DNA of 64,000 nt from Brevibacterium aurantiacum (GCF_007558825.1 NZ_VLTK01000006.1:190639-254638), one strand, 5' to 3'; positions 44,593-54,036 are shown, counted from the stretch's first letter. A program made the numbers and translations. Notes: generated by a model not told the origin, from the letters alone.

Positions 44593-45246
44593 GTGGTGAG
44601 TTCAGGGGGCAGGGGAATGCGCCGGCTGGGGAAAGATGCCCTGGTAGCAGAGGCGATGTCGGTGCTGGCCGAGAATTCTCGGGCGTCGATGATCGAGATT
44701 GCGAATGAGATCGGCGTCGGGCGGACGACTCTCTATCGGCACTTCGGTGACCGCGAAACCTTGATCGCCGAGGTGGCGCGGCAGGGGGCACGCCGGTTCA
44801 TGGATGCCCTCGTGAGCGCTCGCCCTCACGTCGGCCCCGGTCTCGAAGCCGTGGAGCGCGTATGTGCACAGCTGTTCACCATCCCCGATGCCCTCACCCT
44901 CATGTTTGCCGACAACCCGATCATCACCGACGACTCCTTCGCCGAGGCTGCACCTGAGCGTCAGGGTGAGGCGGACGGCGAACCGAGCGCCGATGCTGCG
45001 GGCTTCGACACGTCGACGCCGGGTGAGCGGGACCCCCTGGAGGCGGTGATCGGCAGGGGCCAGGCCGATGGGTCCATCGCCCCTGATCTGCCGGTCGAAT
45101 GGGCCGCGATGTATGTCTTCCTGACCATCGGCTCGGGGCACCTCTTCGATGTGAGTTCTCGTTCTGGACGTCGAGACCCAGGAAACCGCGCCCTAGCTCT
45201 TGACCTGACGATCCGGGCAGTCAGGAAAACACTGAGCGCAACGTAG
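44593..45246 (+). CDS. TetR-family regulator
   Basis: This roughly 217-residue protein has a TetR DNA-binding domain: ALVAEAMSVLAENSRASMIE followed by IANEIGVGRTTLYRHFGDRE. The ligand domain contains an Ala/Asp/Glu-rich loop of about 30 residues (near 130-155) that is probably disordered. The start is uncertain among clustered GTG codons at 44587, 44593 and 44596. 44593 gives the best spacing to an AAGGGG site. The palindrome upstream and the divergent YqeB-like gene suggest local control. Confidence 0.83.
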   Translation: MVSSGGRGMRRLGKDALVAEAMSVLAENSRASMIEIANEIGVGRTTLYRHFGDRETLIAEVARQGARRFMDALVSARPHVGPGLEAVERVCAQLFTIPDALTLMFADNPIITDDSFAEAAPERQGEADGEPSADAAGFDTSTPGERDPLEAVIGRGQADGSIAPDLPVEWAAMYVFLTIGSGHLFDVSSRSGRRDPGNRALALDLTIRAVRKTLSAT

Positions 45247-45320
45247 GGCCTCCTCGGCGACGAACATCGCGGTGTTGGGCGACGAAAGCCGCGAATGATC
45301 AGTTGTGAGCCGCTCCTAAC

Positions 45321-45339
45321 TTAGGTTAGGCTGACCTCT
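45321..45339 (+). promoter_or_regulatory. DtxR/IdeR iron box
   Basis: TTAGGTTAGGCTGACCTCT closely matches the 19-bp DtxR/IdeR consensus (TTAGGTTAGGCTAACCTAA). It overlaps a likely -10 (TAGGCT), with TTGTGA at 45303 as the -35. Iron-loaded DtxR should repress the fusion gene and lipoprotein gene behind it. Confidence 0.85.
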
Positions 45340-45446
45340 GAGACTCAAGGGGCATCTGTGTGCATGAAGGCGGTTGACACCTGCTTGAAGCTGCGAACCC
45401 CTGGTCTCGATGTTTCATCCGTCAAGAGACCCTCGGAGCCGAATTC

Positions 45447-47405
45447 ATGCCGCGTACTTCCAGGCCCATGCAGGTGTTGCCGATCGTCCTGCGTGAGGTG
45501 GAAGTCACCGGCATCGCGGATATCACGCCGAACATGCGGCGCCTGACAGTAGCGGGCGACCAATTGTCGGCAGGTGTGGTGAACGGGATGCCGCGGCCGC
45601 AATTCCACTCCGAGGGTTTCGGCGATCACGTGAAGCTCGTCATACCGACTCCCGAGACCGAATCCCTTGACATCGGTGAGCAGGGGGAGTTCCGGTTCAA
45701 TTGGAACCGAGAAGCTCTCCGTTTCACCCGCGATTACACGGTCAGCAGTGTCGATGCAGATTCGAATTCGTTTACCGTTGACGTCGTCCGTCACGACTCG
45801 GGCCTTGCCGCTGAGTGGGCCTTCAGCGCCTCTGTCGGCGACTCTCTGAAGTTCGCGGGCCCGAAGACCAGCGCCGGCATCAGCGAAGGCATCGACTTCC
45901 ACCTGCTCGTGGCCGATGAGACCGCCCTGCCCGCAGTTCGCCGCTGGCTCGAGACCGCACCTGTCGGAACTAGCGGACACGTCATCGTCGAGGTCCCGAC
46001 CGCCGAGGACATCCAGGAGATCTCCACCGCCGCAGACGTCGAGATCGATTGGCTGATCCGCAGCGGCACCTCTCCTGGGGACTCCACCCTCATGTATGAG
46101 GCCGTGAAGAACCTGGTTCTCCCGGTCGGGCGAACCTACGCGTGGTGCGCAGGCGAGGCCCTGACCATCGCGCCCATCCGCCGTCACCTGCGCCGCGAAC
46201 TCGGCCTGCCCAAGGAGGACGTCGAAGTGATCGGGTATTGGCGCAAGGTATCCGCCGTCACGAAGACCGGGTCGGCATCGGGCGAGATTGCTGGAGATGC
46301 CACGAGCGAAACCGTCACCTCTCAAACCGCTGGCTCCCAGGCCGCCACCTCCCAAGCCGCTGCGTCCGACGGTGTGACCACCGCAGGCGGCGATGAGGTC
46401 GCGGACGTGTCCGAAAGCAGCCAGAGCATCGTCGGCAACGTCCACGAGATGACCGAGATGCTGCCCCCGATCATCACTCGGATCGCGGTCACTCTCGGCA
46501 TCGGCGATCTCGTGGCAGGAGGAATCACCACCGCCGAGGCGATCGCCACGGCGGCCGGCATCGATACCGAAGGCGCACGCGTCGTCCTCACTGCGATGTG
46601 TGCTCTCGGACTCCTCGAACGTGACGGTGCAACGTATCGCAACACCCAGGCCGGTGCGGTGCTCATCGGTGACGGCGCAGGGGACGGACTCAATCTCGAC
46701 GATCCAGCAATTCGAGATCTGTTCTCAATCGTCAATCTGCTCGACGTTCTCAGGAACGGACATGGCGACAAGCCCGCACCCGCCTCGGCGGGCAAGGCTC
46801 TGACCCCGGCGGGCGAGGTTCTGACCCCGACGCTGAAGGCTCCCACCTGGAGGGCCCAGCGTGGAGTCGATGCCGCCCTCGACACCGCTCACCGATCTCA
46901 CACCCTCGATCACCTGCGCTACGTCCTCGATATCATCCTCGAGCTCGAGCCCATTGCCACAGCTGCAAGCGTTGCCCTGGCGGGTGATGTCGAAGCCGAG
47001 GTGTCGGCCGCCCTCACGCGCAAGGCATCGGAGTCCGACCGGAGCGTCCACATTCCCGGCACCGCCAGCGTCGGCGGCGATCAGCCCTGGCCAGTCGTCG
47101 ACTGCACCCTGATGCTCGCGGGCCTGACCGGACGCTGCCGCACAGAAGCACAGGCTCTCCTGGCACGCATCCTCGAATCCAGCGCCAGCATCGTGATCGT
47201 CGAACCCCTCACCGATGAGGCCGAGCGCGATGATCATCAGGCAGAAGAGCTCGTCGCAACATACGCCATGACAGGCAATGCGTCATGGACGAGCGAGGAG
47301 CTGCGCGAATGTCTCAGCGATCTCGGCGTCGCTGCGGTCGAGGTCGTCGACATCGGGTGGGGGTTCGGACGCTTCCGCAGCGCCGTCATCGCCCGCATGG
47401 CCTGA
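45447..47405 (+). CDS. siderophore-interacting protein fused to an O-methyltransferase-like domain
   Basis: This 652-residue protein has two parts. Residues about 10-275 are a siderophore-interacting flavin reductase (ViuB/SIP): DHVKLVIPTP, then RDYTVSSVDADS for FAD, HLLVADETALPAVRRWLE, and AWCAGEALTIAPIRRHLRRE for NAD(P)H binding. They should reduce Fe(III)-siderophore to free iron. A Thr/Gln/Ala-rich linker of about 50 residues leads to residues about 334-650. That part starts like the winged-helix dimerisation domain of plant-type O-methyltransferases (LPPIITRIAVTLGIGDLVAG, then ALGLLERDGATYRNTQAG), and its later part is reminiscent of the catalytic half. No clear GxGxG SAM loop is visible, so the second domain may be degenerate. 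The gene is behind an iron box. Confidence 0.82.
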   Translation: MPRTSRPMQVLPIVLREVEVTGIADITPNMRRLTVAGDQLSAGVVNGMPRPQFHSEGFGDHVKLVIPTPETESLDIGEQGEFRFNWNREALRFTRDYTVSSVDADSNSFTVDVVRHDSGLAAEWAFSASVGDSLKFAGPKTSAGISEGIDFHLLVADETALPAVRRWLETAPVGTSGHVIVEVPTAEDIQEISTAADVEIDWLIRSGTSPGDSTLMYEAVKNLVLPVGRTYAWCAGEALTIAPIRRHLRRELGLPKEDVEVIGYWRKVSAVTKTGSASGEIAGDATSETVTSQTAGSQAATSQAAASDGVTTAGGDEVADVSESSQSIVGNVHEMTEMLPPIITRIAVTLGIGDLVAGGITTAEAIATAAGIDTEGARVVLTAMCALGLLERDGATYRNTQAGAVLIGDGAGDGLNLDDPAIRDLFSIVNLLDVLRNGHGDKPAPASAGKALTPAGEVLTPTLKAPTWRAQRGVDAALDTAHRSHTLDHLRYVLDIILELEPIATAASVALAGDVEAEVSAALTRKASESDRSVHIPGTASVGGDQPWPVVDCTLMLAGLTGRCRTEAQALLARILESSASIVIVEPLTDEAERDDHQAEELVATYAMTGNASWTSEELRECLSDLGVAAVEVVDIGWGFGRFRSAVIARMA

Positions 47406-47469
47406 ATCTTCCCTCTGCCCTAGAGGGTTCATCAGTCGCGAGCCACAGGCTCGACGTTGAAAGGAACAC

Positions 47470-48486
47470 ATGAAACTCAATCGCATCATCACAGCTGTGA
47501 TCGCGTCAGTGGCGAGCGTCGGCCTCCTCGCCGGGTGCTCAGGCGATGGAAAAGGTGACTCCGAGGCCTCTGGCGGCGCCGAGACCCGCACTGTCACTGA
47601 TTCCAGCGGCGCCGACGTCGAAGTCCCTGCCGACCCGAAGAATGTGGCGACCCTGCACTACGCTGCGACCGAGACCCTCATGGACCTCGAACTGCCTCCC
47701 GTCGGGCAGGGCGGCTACCAAGAGCCCACCGTTCCCAAGGACTGGGTGGATGAACTCAGTGACATTCCGGTCGTGGCCCAGGAAGAGCCCGACCTGGAGA
47801 AGCTCGCCGAGGTGTCGCCCGACCTCATCCTCGCCCCCAACATCCTTGAGCCCGACATGATCACGCAGATGGAGGAGATCGCGCCGGTCTACCAATTCAC
47901 CCTGCGCGGCGGCGACCGGGCGAACTGGCAGCAGCGAGTCCAAGAAGTCGCCGACGCCATCAACCAGACCGACCAGCTCGCGAAGCTCGATGCCGACTTC
48001 GAAGCCGAACAGAAGCGGATCGCGAAGGAATACGGTGACGCCATCGAGGGCACGAAGCTCGGCGTCGTCTCCTCCTACGAAGACAACTCCGCCTATCTGT
48101 GGGGCAGTGAGAACATGGTCAGTTCCCTCTTCACGCCACTCGGATTCGACTGGTCGGCCAAAGAGGATGAGTCCATCAAGAAGTACGCGAAAGCCACTCA
48201 GGGCGGAAATAAGTCGGGCATCAAAGAGCCGGAGGCACAGATCTCGATGGAGGTCCTCGACAAGAGCCTGTCCGATGCCGACATCATCTTCGTCACCTCG
48301 AATATGCGCGGAGAGTACGACGAACTGACACAGAAGATGCTCGACTCTGCGGTGTTCAAAGATCTGCCTGCAGCCAAGGCTGGGCACGTCTACCCGCACG
48401 GCAAGGCCACGATCGCCGGATACGCCGATGCGAAGTACGGAGTGGACATGGCCGAGAAGGCGATCCGGGACTACCAGAAGGGCTGA
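47470..48486 (+). CDS. iron-siderophore ABC transporter substrate-binding lipoprotein
   Basis: This 338-residue exported lipoprotein has a signal peptide ending in the lipobox LLAGCSGDG (Cys23) and a FepB/FhuD-like class III binding fold. Typical segments are NVATLHYAATETLMDLELPP, PDLILAPNILEPDM, and IIFVTSNMRGEYDELTQKML near the C-terminus. It captures ferric siderophore outside the membrane. It lies 64 bases after the SIP fusion gene with an AAAGGAA site and is probably in the same iron-controlled transcript. No permease or ATPase gene follows, so it must work with a transporter encoded elsewhere. Confidence 0.88.
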   Translation: MKLNRIITAVIASVASVGLLAGCSGDGKGDSEASGGAETRTVTDSSGADVEVPADPKNVATLHYAATETLMDLELPPVGQGGYQEPTVPKDWVDELSDIPVVAQEEPDLEKLAEVSPDLILAPNILEPDMITQMEEIAPVYQFTLRGGDRANWQQRVQEVADAINQTDQLAKLDADFEAEQKRIAKEYGDAIEGTKLGVVSSYEDNSAYLWGSENMVSSLFTPLGFDWSAKEDESIKKYAKATQGGNKSGIKEPEAQISMEVLDKSLSDADIIFVTSNMRGEYDELTQKMLDSAVFKDLPAAKAGHVYPHGKATIAGYADAKYGVDMAEKAIRDYQKG

Positions 48487-48495
48487 GCCCGAGGA

Positions 48496-48954
48496 TCAGT
48501 GACCCGAACCGGGACGGTGTCCTTCCGCCTCATCGAGGATGAGCAGCGAGCGGGAGGAGACCACACCCGGAACTTCGTGGATCCTGCGCAGAATGACCTG
48601 GGACAGTGCAGTGTTGTCGGGGGCATTCACGGTCACCAGGGCATCGATGTCACCGCTGACGGCTTGGACCTTCTCGACGAACGGCAGTTCGGCGAGGTCA
48701 TCTCGCACCCCTGGCCACGGCCGATCACCGATCTTGACGACGACCACAGCGGTCACGGTCATTCCGAGGGCGCTGCGGTCCACCTCGGCGGTGAATTTTC
48801 TGATCGCTCCGGATTCGACGAGCAGGGAGAACCGCTTGTGGGCGGCCGATCGCGAGATGTGCACCTGCTCGGCCAGCTGGCGGACGCTCAGGCGCGAGTC
48901 GTCGACAAGGGCAGCGATGATGCTGCGGTCGATGTCGTCGAGGTCGAATGCCAC
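48496..48954 (-). CDS. Lrp/AsnC-family regulator
   Basis: This 152-residue protein has an N-terminal AsnC-type helix-turn-helix (DIDRSIIAALVDDSRLSVRQ, then VHISRSAAHKRFSLLVESGA) and a C-terminal RAM effector domain (VEKVQAVSGDIDALVTVNAP). It probably responds to an amino acid. The GTG at 48954 has an AAGGAG site six bases upstream; an in-frame GTG at 48993 lies further up. Its gene faces away from etfBA across a region with a 20-bp palindrome, but Lrp proteins do not usually use such a site. Confidence 0.86.
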   Translation of the reverse strand: MAFDLDDIDRSIIAALVDDSRLSVRQLAEQVHISRSAAHKRFSLLVESGAIRKFTAEVDRSALGMTVTAVVVVKIGDRPWPGVRDDLAELPFVEKVQAVSGDIDALVTVNAPDNTALSQVILRRIHEVPGVVSSRSLLILDEAEGHRPGSGH

Positions 48955-49321
48955 GAGGCGCTCCTTCAGCGTTGATGCGGGCGTCGGACTCACCGGGTCG
49001 CTTCCGTTCCCAAGGGCAGTCGTTGCCTGGTCACGGTCGGTGGCTCCATTCTAGGGCCCGTTCCTTGAGCGCGCTCTCACTCCTTCTGCAATCGCTTGAG
49101 TCGCCACGATGAGGGCGCAATCGGTCTGTGCGGGTAGAATTTGTTCGAACGTTCGTACAATAAGCATGTTAGCTGCAGCACACAGGAAGTAAGATGTCTG
49201 ACTGAGTACTTTTCCGGGCTTCCTCGCGGACCCGGGTGTCGGACGAGAACGTGCTGACTGTAGATTATGAGGCAGAAGTCTCATTTGCAGATGAATTGCC
49301 TCACGGAAATAGGAGTCATCC
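48955..49321. other. divergent region, Lrp regulator / etf operon
   Basis: This 367-base spacer contains TAGAAT (49135-49140), a probable -10 for the etf operon without a clear -35, directly followed by the palindrome at 49141-49160. The remainder down to the etfB start is a leader of about 160 bases, and no gene is visible in it. Confidence 0.55.
49141..49160. promoter_or_regulatory. 20-bp palindrome at the etf operon promoter
   Basis: TTGTTCGAACGTTCGTACAA is self-complementary except for one position on each side. It begins immediately after a -10-like TAGAAT, where a bound repressor would block initiation. The form suits a TetR-type fatty-acid or electron-transfer regulator. No such regulator gene is adjacent. 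Confidence 0.7.
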
Positions 49322-50098
49322 TTGAAGATCGCGGTGTTGGTCAAAGAGGTCCCGGACACATACGGGGATCGGAAACTGAATTTGGAGACCGGTTTGGCGG
49401 ATCGTTCCGCTTCGGAAGCGGTCCTCGACGAAATCGGCGAGCGTGCCCTCGAAGTCGCTCTCTCGTATAAGGATGGCAGCGACGGAACCGAGGTGACCGT
49501 CATTTCGATGGCACCCGACACCGCGACCGCCACGATTCGCAAGGGCCTGGCCATGGGCGCAGACAACGCCGTGCACGTGTCTGACGAGGAGCTCCTCGGT
49601 GCCGATCTCGGCCTCACCGCCGAAGTCCTGGCAGCAGCCATTCGCCGTGGCGGCTTCGACCTCGTCGTGACCGGCAACGTCTCCACCGACGGCAACGGCG
49701 GCATGATTCCCGCAATGCTCGGCGAGCACCTGGACTTCCCGCACGTGACCGGCCTGACCTCGGTTGAGATCAGCGACGGCAAGGTAGCAGGAACCCGCGG
49801 AGTCGAGGGCGGCAAGCAGGAAGTCAGCGCGCAGCTTCCAGCCGTCATCTCCATCACCGAGGCGCTTCCCGAGGCCCGGTTCCCGAACTTCAAGGGCATC
49901 ATGGCGGCCAAGAAGAAGCCGTTCGAGGTCATCAGCCTGTCCGACCTCGAGGTCGATGCCAACGACCAGTCCACAGCACGATCGATCATGGTCACGGTGG
50001 CCGAGAAGCCGCCGCGTGAAGCCGGAGAGAAGATCGTCGACGAAGGTAACGGCGGAGCAGATCTCGCCGAATACCTCATCAAGAACCGCTTGGCCTAA
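49322..50098 (+). CDS. etfB: electron transfer flavoprotein beta subunit
   Basis: This 258-residue ETF beta subunit has the N-terminal [19 protein letters not shown], the [22 protein letters not shown]-site region, [18 protein letters not shown], and the C-terminal DLEVD recognition-loop area. It forms the AMP-binding half of the heterodimer that collects electrons from acyl-CoA and related dehydrogenases. The start codon is TTG with an AGGAG site, unusual among the neighbours. It is followed after 11 bases by etfA and then by a membrane cytochrome-like gene. Confidence 0.92.
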   Translation: MKIAVLVKEVPDTYGDRKLNLETGLADRSASEAVLDEIGERALEVALSYKDGSDGTEVTVISMAPDTATATIRKGLAMGADNAVHVSDEELLGADLGLTAEVLAAAIRRGGFDLVVTGNVSTDGNGGMIPAMLGEHLDFPHVTGLTSVEISDGKVAGTRGVEGGKQEVSAQLPAVISITEALPEARFPNFKGIMAAKKKPFEVISLSDLEVDANDQSTARSIMVTVAEKPPREAGEKIVDEGNGGADLAEYLIKNRLA

Positions 50099-50109
50099 GG
50101 AGAATCGAT

Positions 50110-51096
50110 ATGTCCGAATTCCCACAAGACTCCATTCTCGCCGTCCTCACCGCCGATGCCGAAGGTCAGCTGGAGAAGCCTGCCGCTGAGCTGCTCGGCG
50201 GCGCCGGTGAGATCGGTTCGCCTGTCGCGCTGGTCCTTGCACCTGCCGGCCAGGGCGAGGCAGCTGCGCAGCAGGCCGCATCTTTGGGCGCCGTGCAGGT
50301 TCTCACCGCCGAGGTGCCCGAGGGCAACTCAGCTCTCGGAACCTTCGCAGTCGACGCCCTGGGTGCTGCGAGCGATCTCGTCGCCCCCGACGCCGTCCTC
50401 CTCTCGCACTCGATCGACGGGCGCGACATCGCCGCACGCTTCGCGGTCCGCAGCGGTTCGGCTCTGTCCGTCGATGCCCTGGGTGTCGAGCGTGACAGCG
50501 AAGGCGTCGTGGCCAACCACTCCGTCTACGGTGGCGGCTACACCGCATCGTCGGCACCGACTTTCGGCGCCCCGGTCATCACCGTTCGTCAGGGATCCAT
50601 CGAGACCCGTGGCGAAGCACAGTCGGCGAACTCTCAGGCTCTCGAGGTTGCCGATTCCGGCAAGCGCTCGGCCCAGATCGACTCCTTCGATGCCGTCGTC
50701 GAGACCTCATCTCGACCCGAGCTGCGCGGTGCCTCGAAGGTCGTCTCCGGTGGCCGCGGTGTCGGCTCAGAGGAGTCCTTCGAACTCGTCGGCGAACTCG
50801 CCGATGTCCTCGGTGCCGCAGTCGGTGCCTCACGCGCGGCCGTCGATGCCGGCTACATCGCCCAGTCCCATCAGGTCGGACAGACCGGTGTCTCCGTGTC
50901 GCCGCAGCTCTACGTGGCACTCGGCATCTCCGGCGCGATCCAGCACAAGGCCGGCATGCAGACTTCGAAGACCATCGTCGCTGTGAACAAGGACGGCGAA
51001 GCGCCGATCTTCGACATCGCCGATTACGGCGTCGTCGGCGACCTGTTCAAGGTCGTCCCGCAGTCGATCGAGACCTTGAAAGCGAAACAGTCCTGA
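50110..51096 (+). CDS. etfA: electron transfer flavoprotein alpha subunit
   Basis: This 328-residue FAD-binding ETF subunit has [20 protein letters not shown], the [20 protein letters not shown] loop, and the conserved C-terminal [20 protein letters not shown] with VGDLFKVVP. It holds FAD and passes electrons to a membrane oxidoreductase. Its stop is one base from the start of the cytochrome-like gene, suggesting that protein is functionally attached to ETF. Confidence 0.93.
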   Translation: MSEFPQDSILAVLTADAEGQLEKPAAELLGGAGEIGSPVALVLAPAGQGEAAAQQAASLGAVQVLTAEVPEGNSALGTFAVDALGAASDLVAPDAVLLSHSIDGRDIAARFAVRSGSALSVDALGVERDSEGVVANHSVYGGGYTASSAPTFGAPVITVRQGSIETRGEAQSANSQALEVADSGKRSAQIDSFDAVVETSSRPELRGASKVVSGGRGVGSEESFELVGELADVLGAAVGASRAAVDAGYIAQSHQVGQTGVSVSPQLYVALGISGAIQHKAGMQTSKTIVAVNKDGEAPIFDIADYGVVGDLFKVVPQSIETLKAKQS

Positions 51097-51097
51097 T

Positions 51098-53860
51098 ATG
51101 GCCACATATTCCAGTTCGCTGCGCTCGGGCCTGCCCAGAGTTGAGGGCGGTGATCCGTGGCCACCTGAAGGTGTCATCGGTGAGCCGCTCGAGCCGGGCG
51201 CCTCAGTTGTGTCGGAAGAGTCCTTCGAGCCGGAAGATTCGGCTGCCCCGAACGAATCCGTCGAGCCGGATTCCACTGATGCCAGCGCCGAGGTGGATAG
51301 CTCGGTAGACGCGGGTGAACCCGCAGTCGCCGAGCAGGCGGTTGAGACCGAAGAGCCCGCCGAGGATTCCGGCTCAGTCGGGACCGGTGCGGCCGTTGGA
51401 ACTGGTGCTGCCGTTGGCGCGGCTGGTGTCGCGGCGGGTGCAGCTGCTGGTACGGCCGCCGTTGCCTCCGATTCGAATCCGGAAGCGGATTCAGTTGATG
51501 ACTCGGAGGCTGAAGAAGGCCCAGGATCTCTTGAGGGCTCAGCGCCCGTTGAGACGCTGGAGCAGCCGTCTGAGTCGTCCGAATCTGTCGCCGAGGCGAG
51601 CCGTGAGGTTCCGCTGCGTCGTGGTCTGCCCCGCGTCGAAGGCGGCGATCCGTGGCCGCCGGAAGGCCTCGCACCTGCCGGTGTGAAGGCTCCGTCCAGC
51701 GGCTCGGCTGCTTCTGCCTCTGCAGACTCTGTCTCCGGGCAGGTACCAGTCGCTTCGGATGCCGAGAGCGAACCGGAATCTCAGTCCGACTCTGAGTCCT
51801 CTGCTGCTCCGGCCGCCGCTGTCGCGACCGCGGGTGCAGGAGCAGCTGTCGGCACAGCCGCAGTGGCATCAGGCTCCGGCGCTCAGGACGCAGCCGCGTC
51901 GGATGAACCTGCTGCAGCTGAGCCTGCGCCGATTGAGTCCGCACCTGCTGAGTCCGCAGCGACCGAGTCCGCAGGGACTGAGCCTGCACCTGCTGGCGAA
52001 GTTCCTCTGCGTCGGGGACTGCCTCGCGTTTCCGGGGGAGATCCGTGGCCACCAGAAGGTCTGGCTCCGGCTGGTGCGAAAGCCTCCTCGGCCACATCTG
52101 CATCCTCATCGGCGCCGGCAGCTGCGGCTGCTCCGGCCGCCGAAACCTCAAGCGCATCGACAGATCAAGAAGCTCCAACTGCAGGTGAACAGCCTGCTGA
52201 GGCGGACAAGTCGTCGGCGGTTCCAGCCGCTGCAGCAACTGCCGGTGTCGCCGGTGCTGCTGTCGGCGCTGGTGCGGCGGTTGCCGCGTCCGGGAAGAAG
52301 TCCTCCGGCGAACTCAGTGACACACCACTTCGCCGCGGATTGCCGCGAGTCGCCGGTGGCGACCCATGGCCGCCCGAGGGCTTTGCTCCAGCGAGTGCAG
52401 GTGCCACCTCTGCGTCGACTTCTGCCTCGACTTCTTCCTCGACCAGCGCGGACGCTTCAAGCGCAGACCCGGCCGACAGCTCGTCGACCGGCGCCGCTTC
52501 GACGCCTGCTGCTAAAGACGCGGACTCTGCTGCCCAGGCTGAGGAGCCAGCAGCGGACTCGTCTGCACAGGCAAGCACTTCCGCACAGGCGGATTCCTCC
52601 GCACAGGCGGATTCCGACTCCTCTTCGGCGGCTCCGGCCGCCGCCGCGGCCGTCGGTGCAGGTGCGGCCGGTGCCGTGGCGGCGTCGTCGAGCTCGGACG
52701 AGAAGCCAGCAGCCACCTCGGCGGACGACAAGCCTTCCCGATCCGGACTGCCGAAGTCCACAGGACCGGCGCAGCGGAAGCCGATGGCCAAGCCTGCTGC
52801 TAAGGCCACGGACAAGCCGACTGCGAAGCCAGTAGCCAAGCCGGCAGCCAAGCCGGCAGCCAAGCCTGCCGCGAAGTCGAGCTCCGCACCGGCGAAATCG
52901 GCCTCTGCCCCGAGCCCGGCCGCAGCCAAGCCTTCTGCCGCGAAGAAGAAGGAACCGACGATGATCGGTTCGAAATCCGTGGGTCAGTGGGCGAAGCTCG
53001 GTGGCCTCGGACTCGGCGGACTCATCGTGGCTGCAGGGATCATCATCCTCGCGGCTCGGGGAGTTACGACTCTGCCCGGTGTGCCCGAGTTCCTCGAACG
53101 CTACCCGGGCGAATACCACCTGCCCGAGTTCGTCGACCCAGGGTTCCCGGCGTGGGCACGCTGGACGCACTTCCTCAACATCTTCTTCATCGTGCTCATC
53201 ATCCGTTCGGGTCTGCAGGTGCGTCACCAGCAGAAACCGCCGGCCTTCTACACCCCGAAGAAGGGTGGCAAGAAGGTCAGCATCAACCTGTGGCTGCACA
53301 CGAGCCTGGACTTGCTGTGGTTGGCAAACGGTGTTGTCTTCGTCGTCCTGCTGTTCATCTCCGGACACTGGGCGCGGATCGTGCCGACCAGCTGGGAAGT
53401 CTTCCCGAATGCTGTATCCGCGATGCTGCAGTACATGACTCTCGAGTGGCCCGCTGAGAACGCGTGGGTCAACTACAACTCGCTCCAGCAGCTCATGTAC
53501 TTCATCGTGATCTTCATCGCGGCTCCCCTGGCTGCGATCACCGGCGTGCGGATGAGCGAATGGTGGCCGAAGGACGCCACCAAGCTCAACAAGTTCTACC
53601 CTGCACCACTGGCTCGTGCGATCCACTTCCCGACGATGATCTTCTTCGTCGTGTTCGTCCTCATCCACGTGTTCCTCGTGTTCACGACGGGGATCCTACA
53701 GAATCTCAACCACATGTTCGCAGGCACCCACGCGGATAACTGGGTCGGATTCATCTGGTTCGTGGTCTCGCTGGCAGTCGTCGTCGGTGGTTGGTTCGCC
53801 GCCAGACCGATGCTGCTGGCACCGATCGCGAATATGTTCGGCCGGGTGTCCAGCCGGTAG
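51098..53860 (+). CDS. ETF-linked cytochrome b-like membrane protein with repeat-rich N-terminal tail
   Basis: This is a 920-residue protein. Residues 1-620 are low complexity (Ala, Ser, Pro, Glu; then a Lys-Pro-Ala stretch near 560-610). They contain four near-identical peptides, each LR-x-GLPRV-x-GGDPWPPEG, at residues 8-25, 173-190, 304-321 and 411-428, plus a degenerate GLPKSTGP near 547. Residues 622-920 are a five- or six-helix cytochrome b/b6-like domain with membrane histidines H691, H734, H843 and H857 as candidate heme ligands. It starts one base after etfA. The likely job is passing electrons from ETF to the quinone or respiratory chain, with the tail as a tether or docking arm. 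That is inference. Confidence 0.8.
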   Translation: MATYSSSLRSGLPRVEGGDPWPPEGVIGEPLEPGASVVSEESFEPEDSAAPNESVEPDSTDASAEVDSSVDAGEPAVAEQAVETEEPAEDSGSVGTGAAVGTGAAVGAAGVAAGAAAGTAAVASDSNPEADSVDDSEAEEGPGSLEGSAPVETLEQPSESSESVAEASREVPLRRGLPRVEGGDPWPPEGLAPAGVKAPSSGSAASASADSVSGQVPVASDAESEPESQSDSESSAAPAAAVATAGAGAAVGTAAVASGSGAQDAAASDEPAAAEPAPIESAPAESAATESAGTEPAPAGEVPLRRGLPRVSGGDPWPPEGLAPAGAKASSATSASSSAPAAAAAPAAETSSASTDQEAPTAGEQPAEADKSSAVPAAAATAGVAGAAVGAGAAVAASGKKSSGELSDTPLRRGLPRVAGGDPWPPEGFAPASAGATSASTSASTSSSTSADASSADPADSSSTGAASTPAAKDADSAAQAEEPAADSSAQASTSAQADSSAQADSDSSSAAPAAAAAVGAGAAGAVAASSSSDEKPAATSADDKPSRSGLPKSTGPAQRKPMAKPAAKATDKPTAKPVAKPAAKPAAKPAAKSSSAPAKSASAPSPAAAKPSAAKKKEPTMIGSKSVGQWAKLGGLGLGGLIVAAGIIILAARGVTTLPGVPEFLERYPGEYHLPEFVDPGFPAWARWTHFLNIFFIVLIIRSGLQVRHQQKPPAFYTPKKGGKKVSINLWLHTSLDLLWLANGVVFVVLLFISGHWARIVPTSWEVFPNAVSAMLQYMTLEWPAENAWVNYNSLQQLMYFIVIFIAAPLAAITGVRMSEWWPKDATKLNKFYPAPLARAIHFPTMIFFVVFVLIHVFLVFTTGILQNLNHMFAGTHADNWVGFIWFVVSLAVVVGGWFAARPMLLAPIANMFGRVSSR

Positions 53861-53972
53861 CGAAGCTGGCTCCGGCGGACTGGCTCCGGTGGCGCAATCC
53901 GGCGGATTGTTCCGGCGGCGCAATCTGGTATCGGGTCGCGCGCCACGCGGGCAGGAAAACGCGGCATAGGCG

Positions 53973-54011
53973 AAGGCCCTGCGGGACGATCATGTCCCGC
54001 AGGGCCTTTTT
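53973..54011 (+). terminator. rho-independent terminator of the etf operon
   Basis: AAGGCCCTGCGGGAC pairs perfectly with GTCCCGCAGGGCCTT (15 bp) around GATCAT, followed by TTT. It is the best terminator in the window, about 110 bases after the cytochrome-like stop. Confidence 0.93.
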
Positions 54012-54036
54012 CGCGCCCTATGGCACGGCCTTGGTG

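Noticed and set aside
49141-49160. LexA (SOS) box
   Set aside because: Actinobacterial SOS boxes have GAAC and GTTC separated by four bases. Here the half-sites abut, so another regulator is more likely.
49051-50082. Long open frame antisense to etfB
   Set aside because: It opposes a fully supported ETF gene, has a Ser/Arg/Pro-rich random composition typical of high-GC shadow frames, and has no ribosome-binding site.
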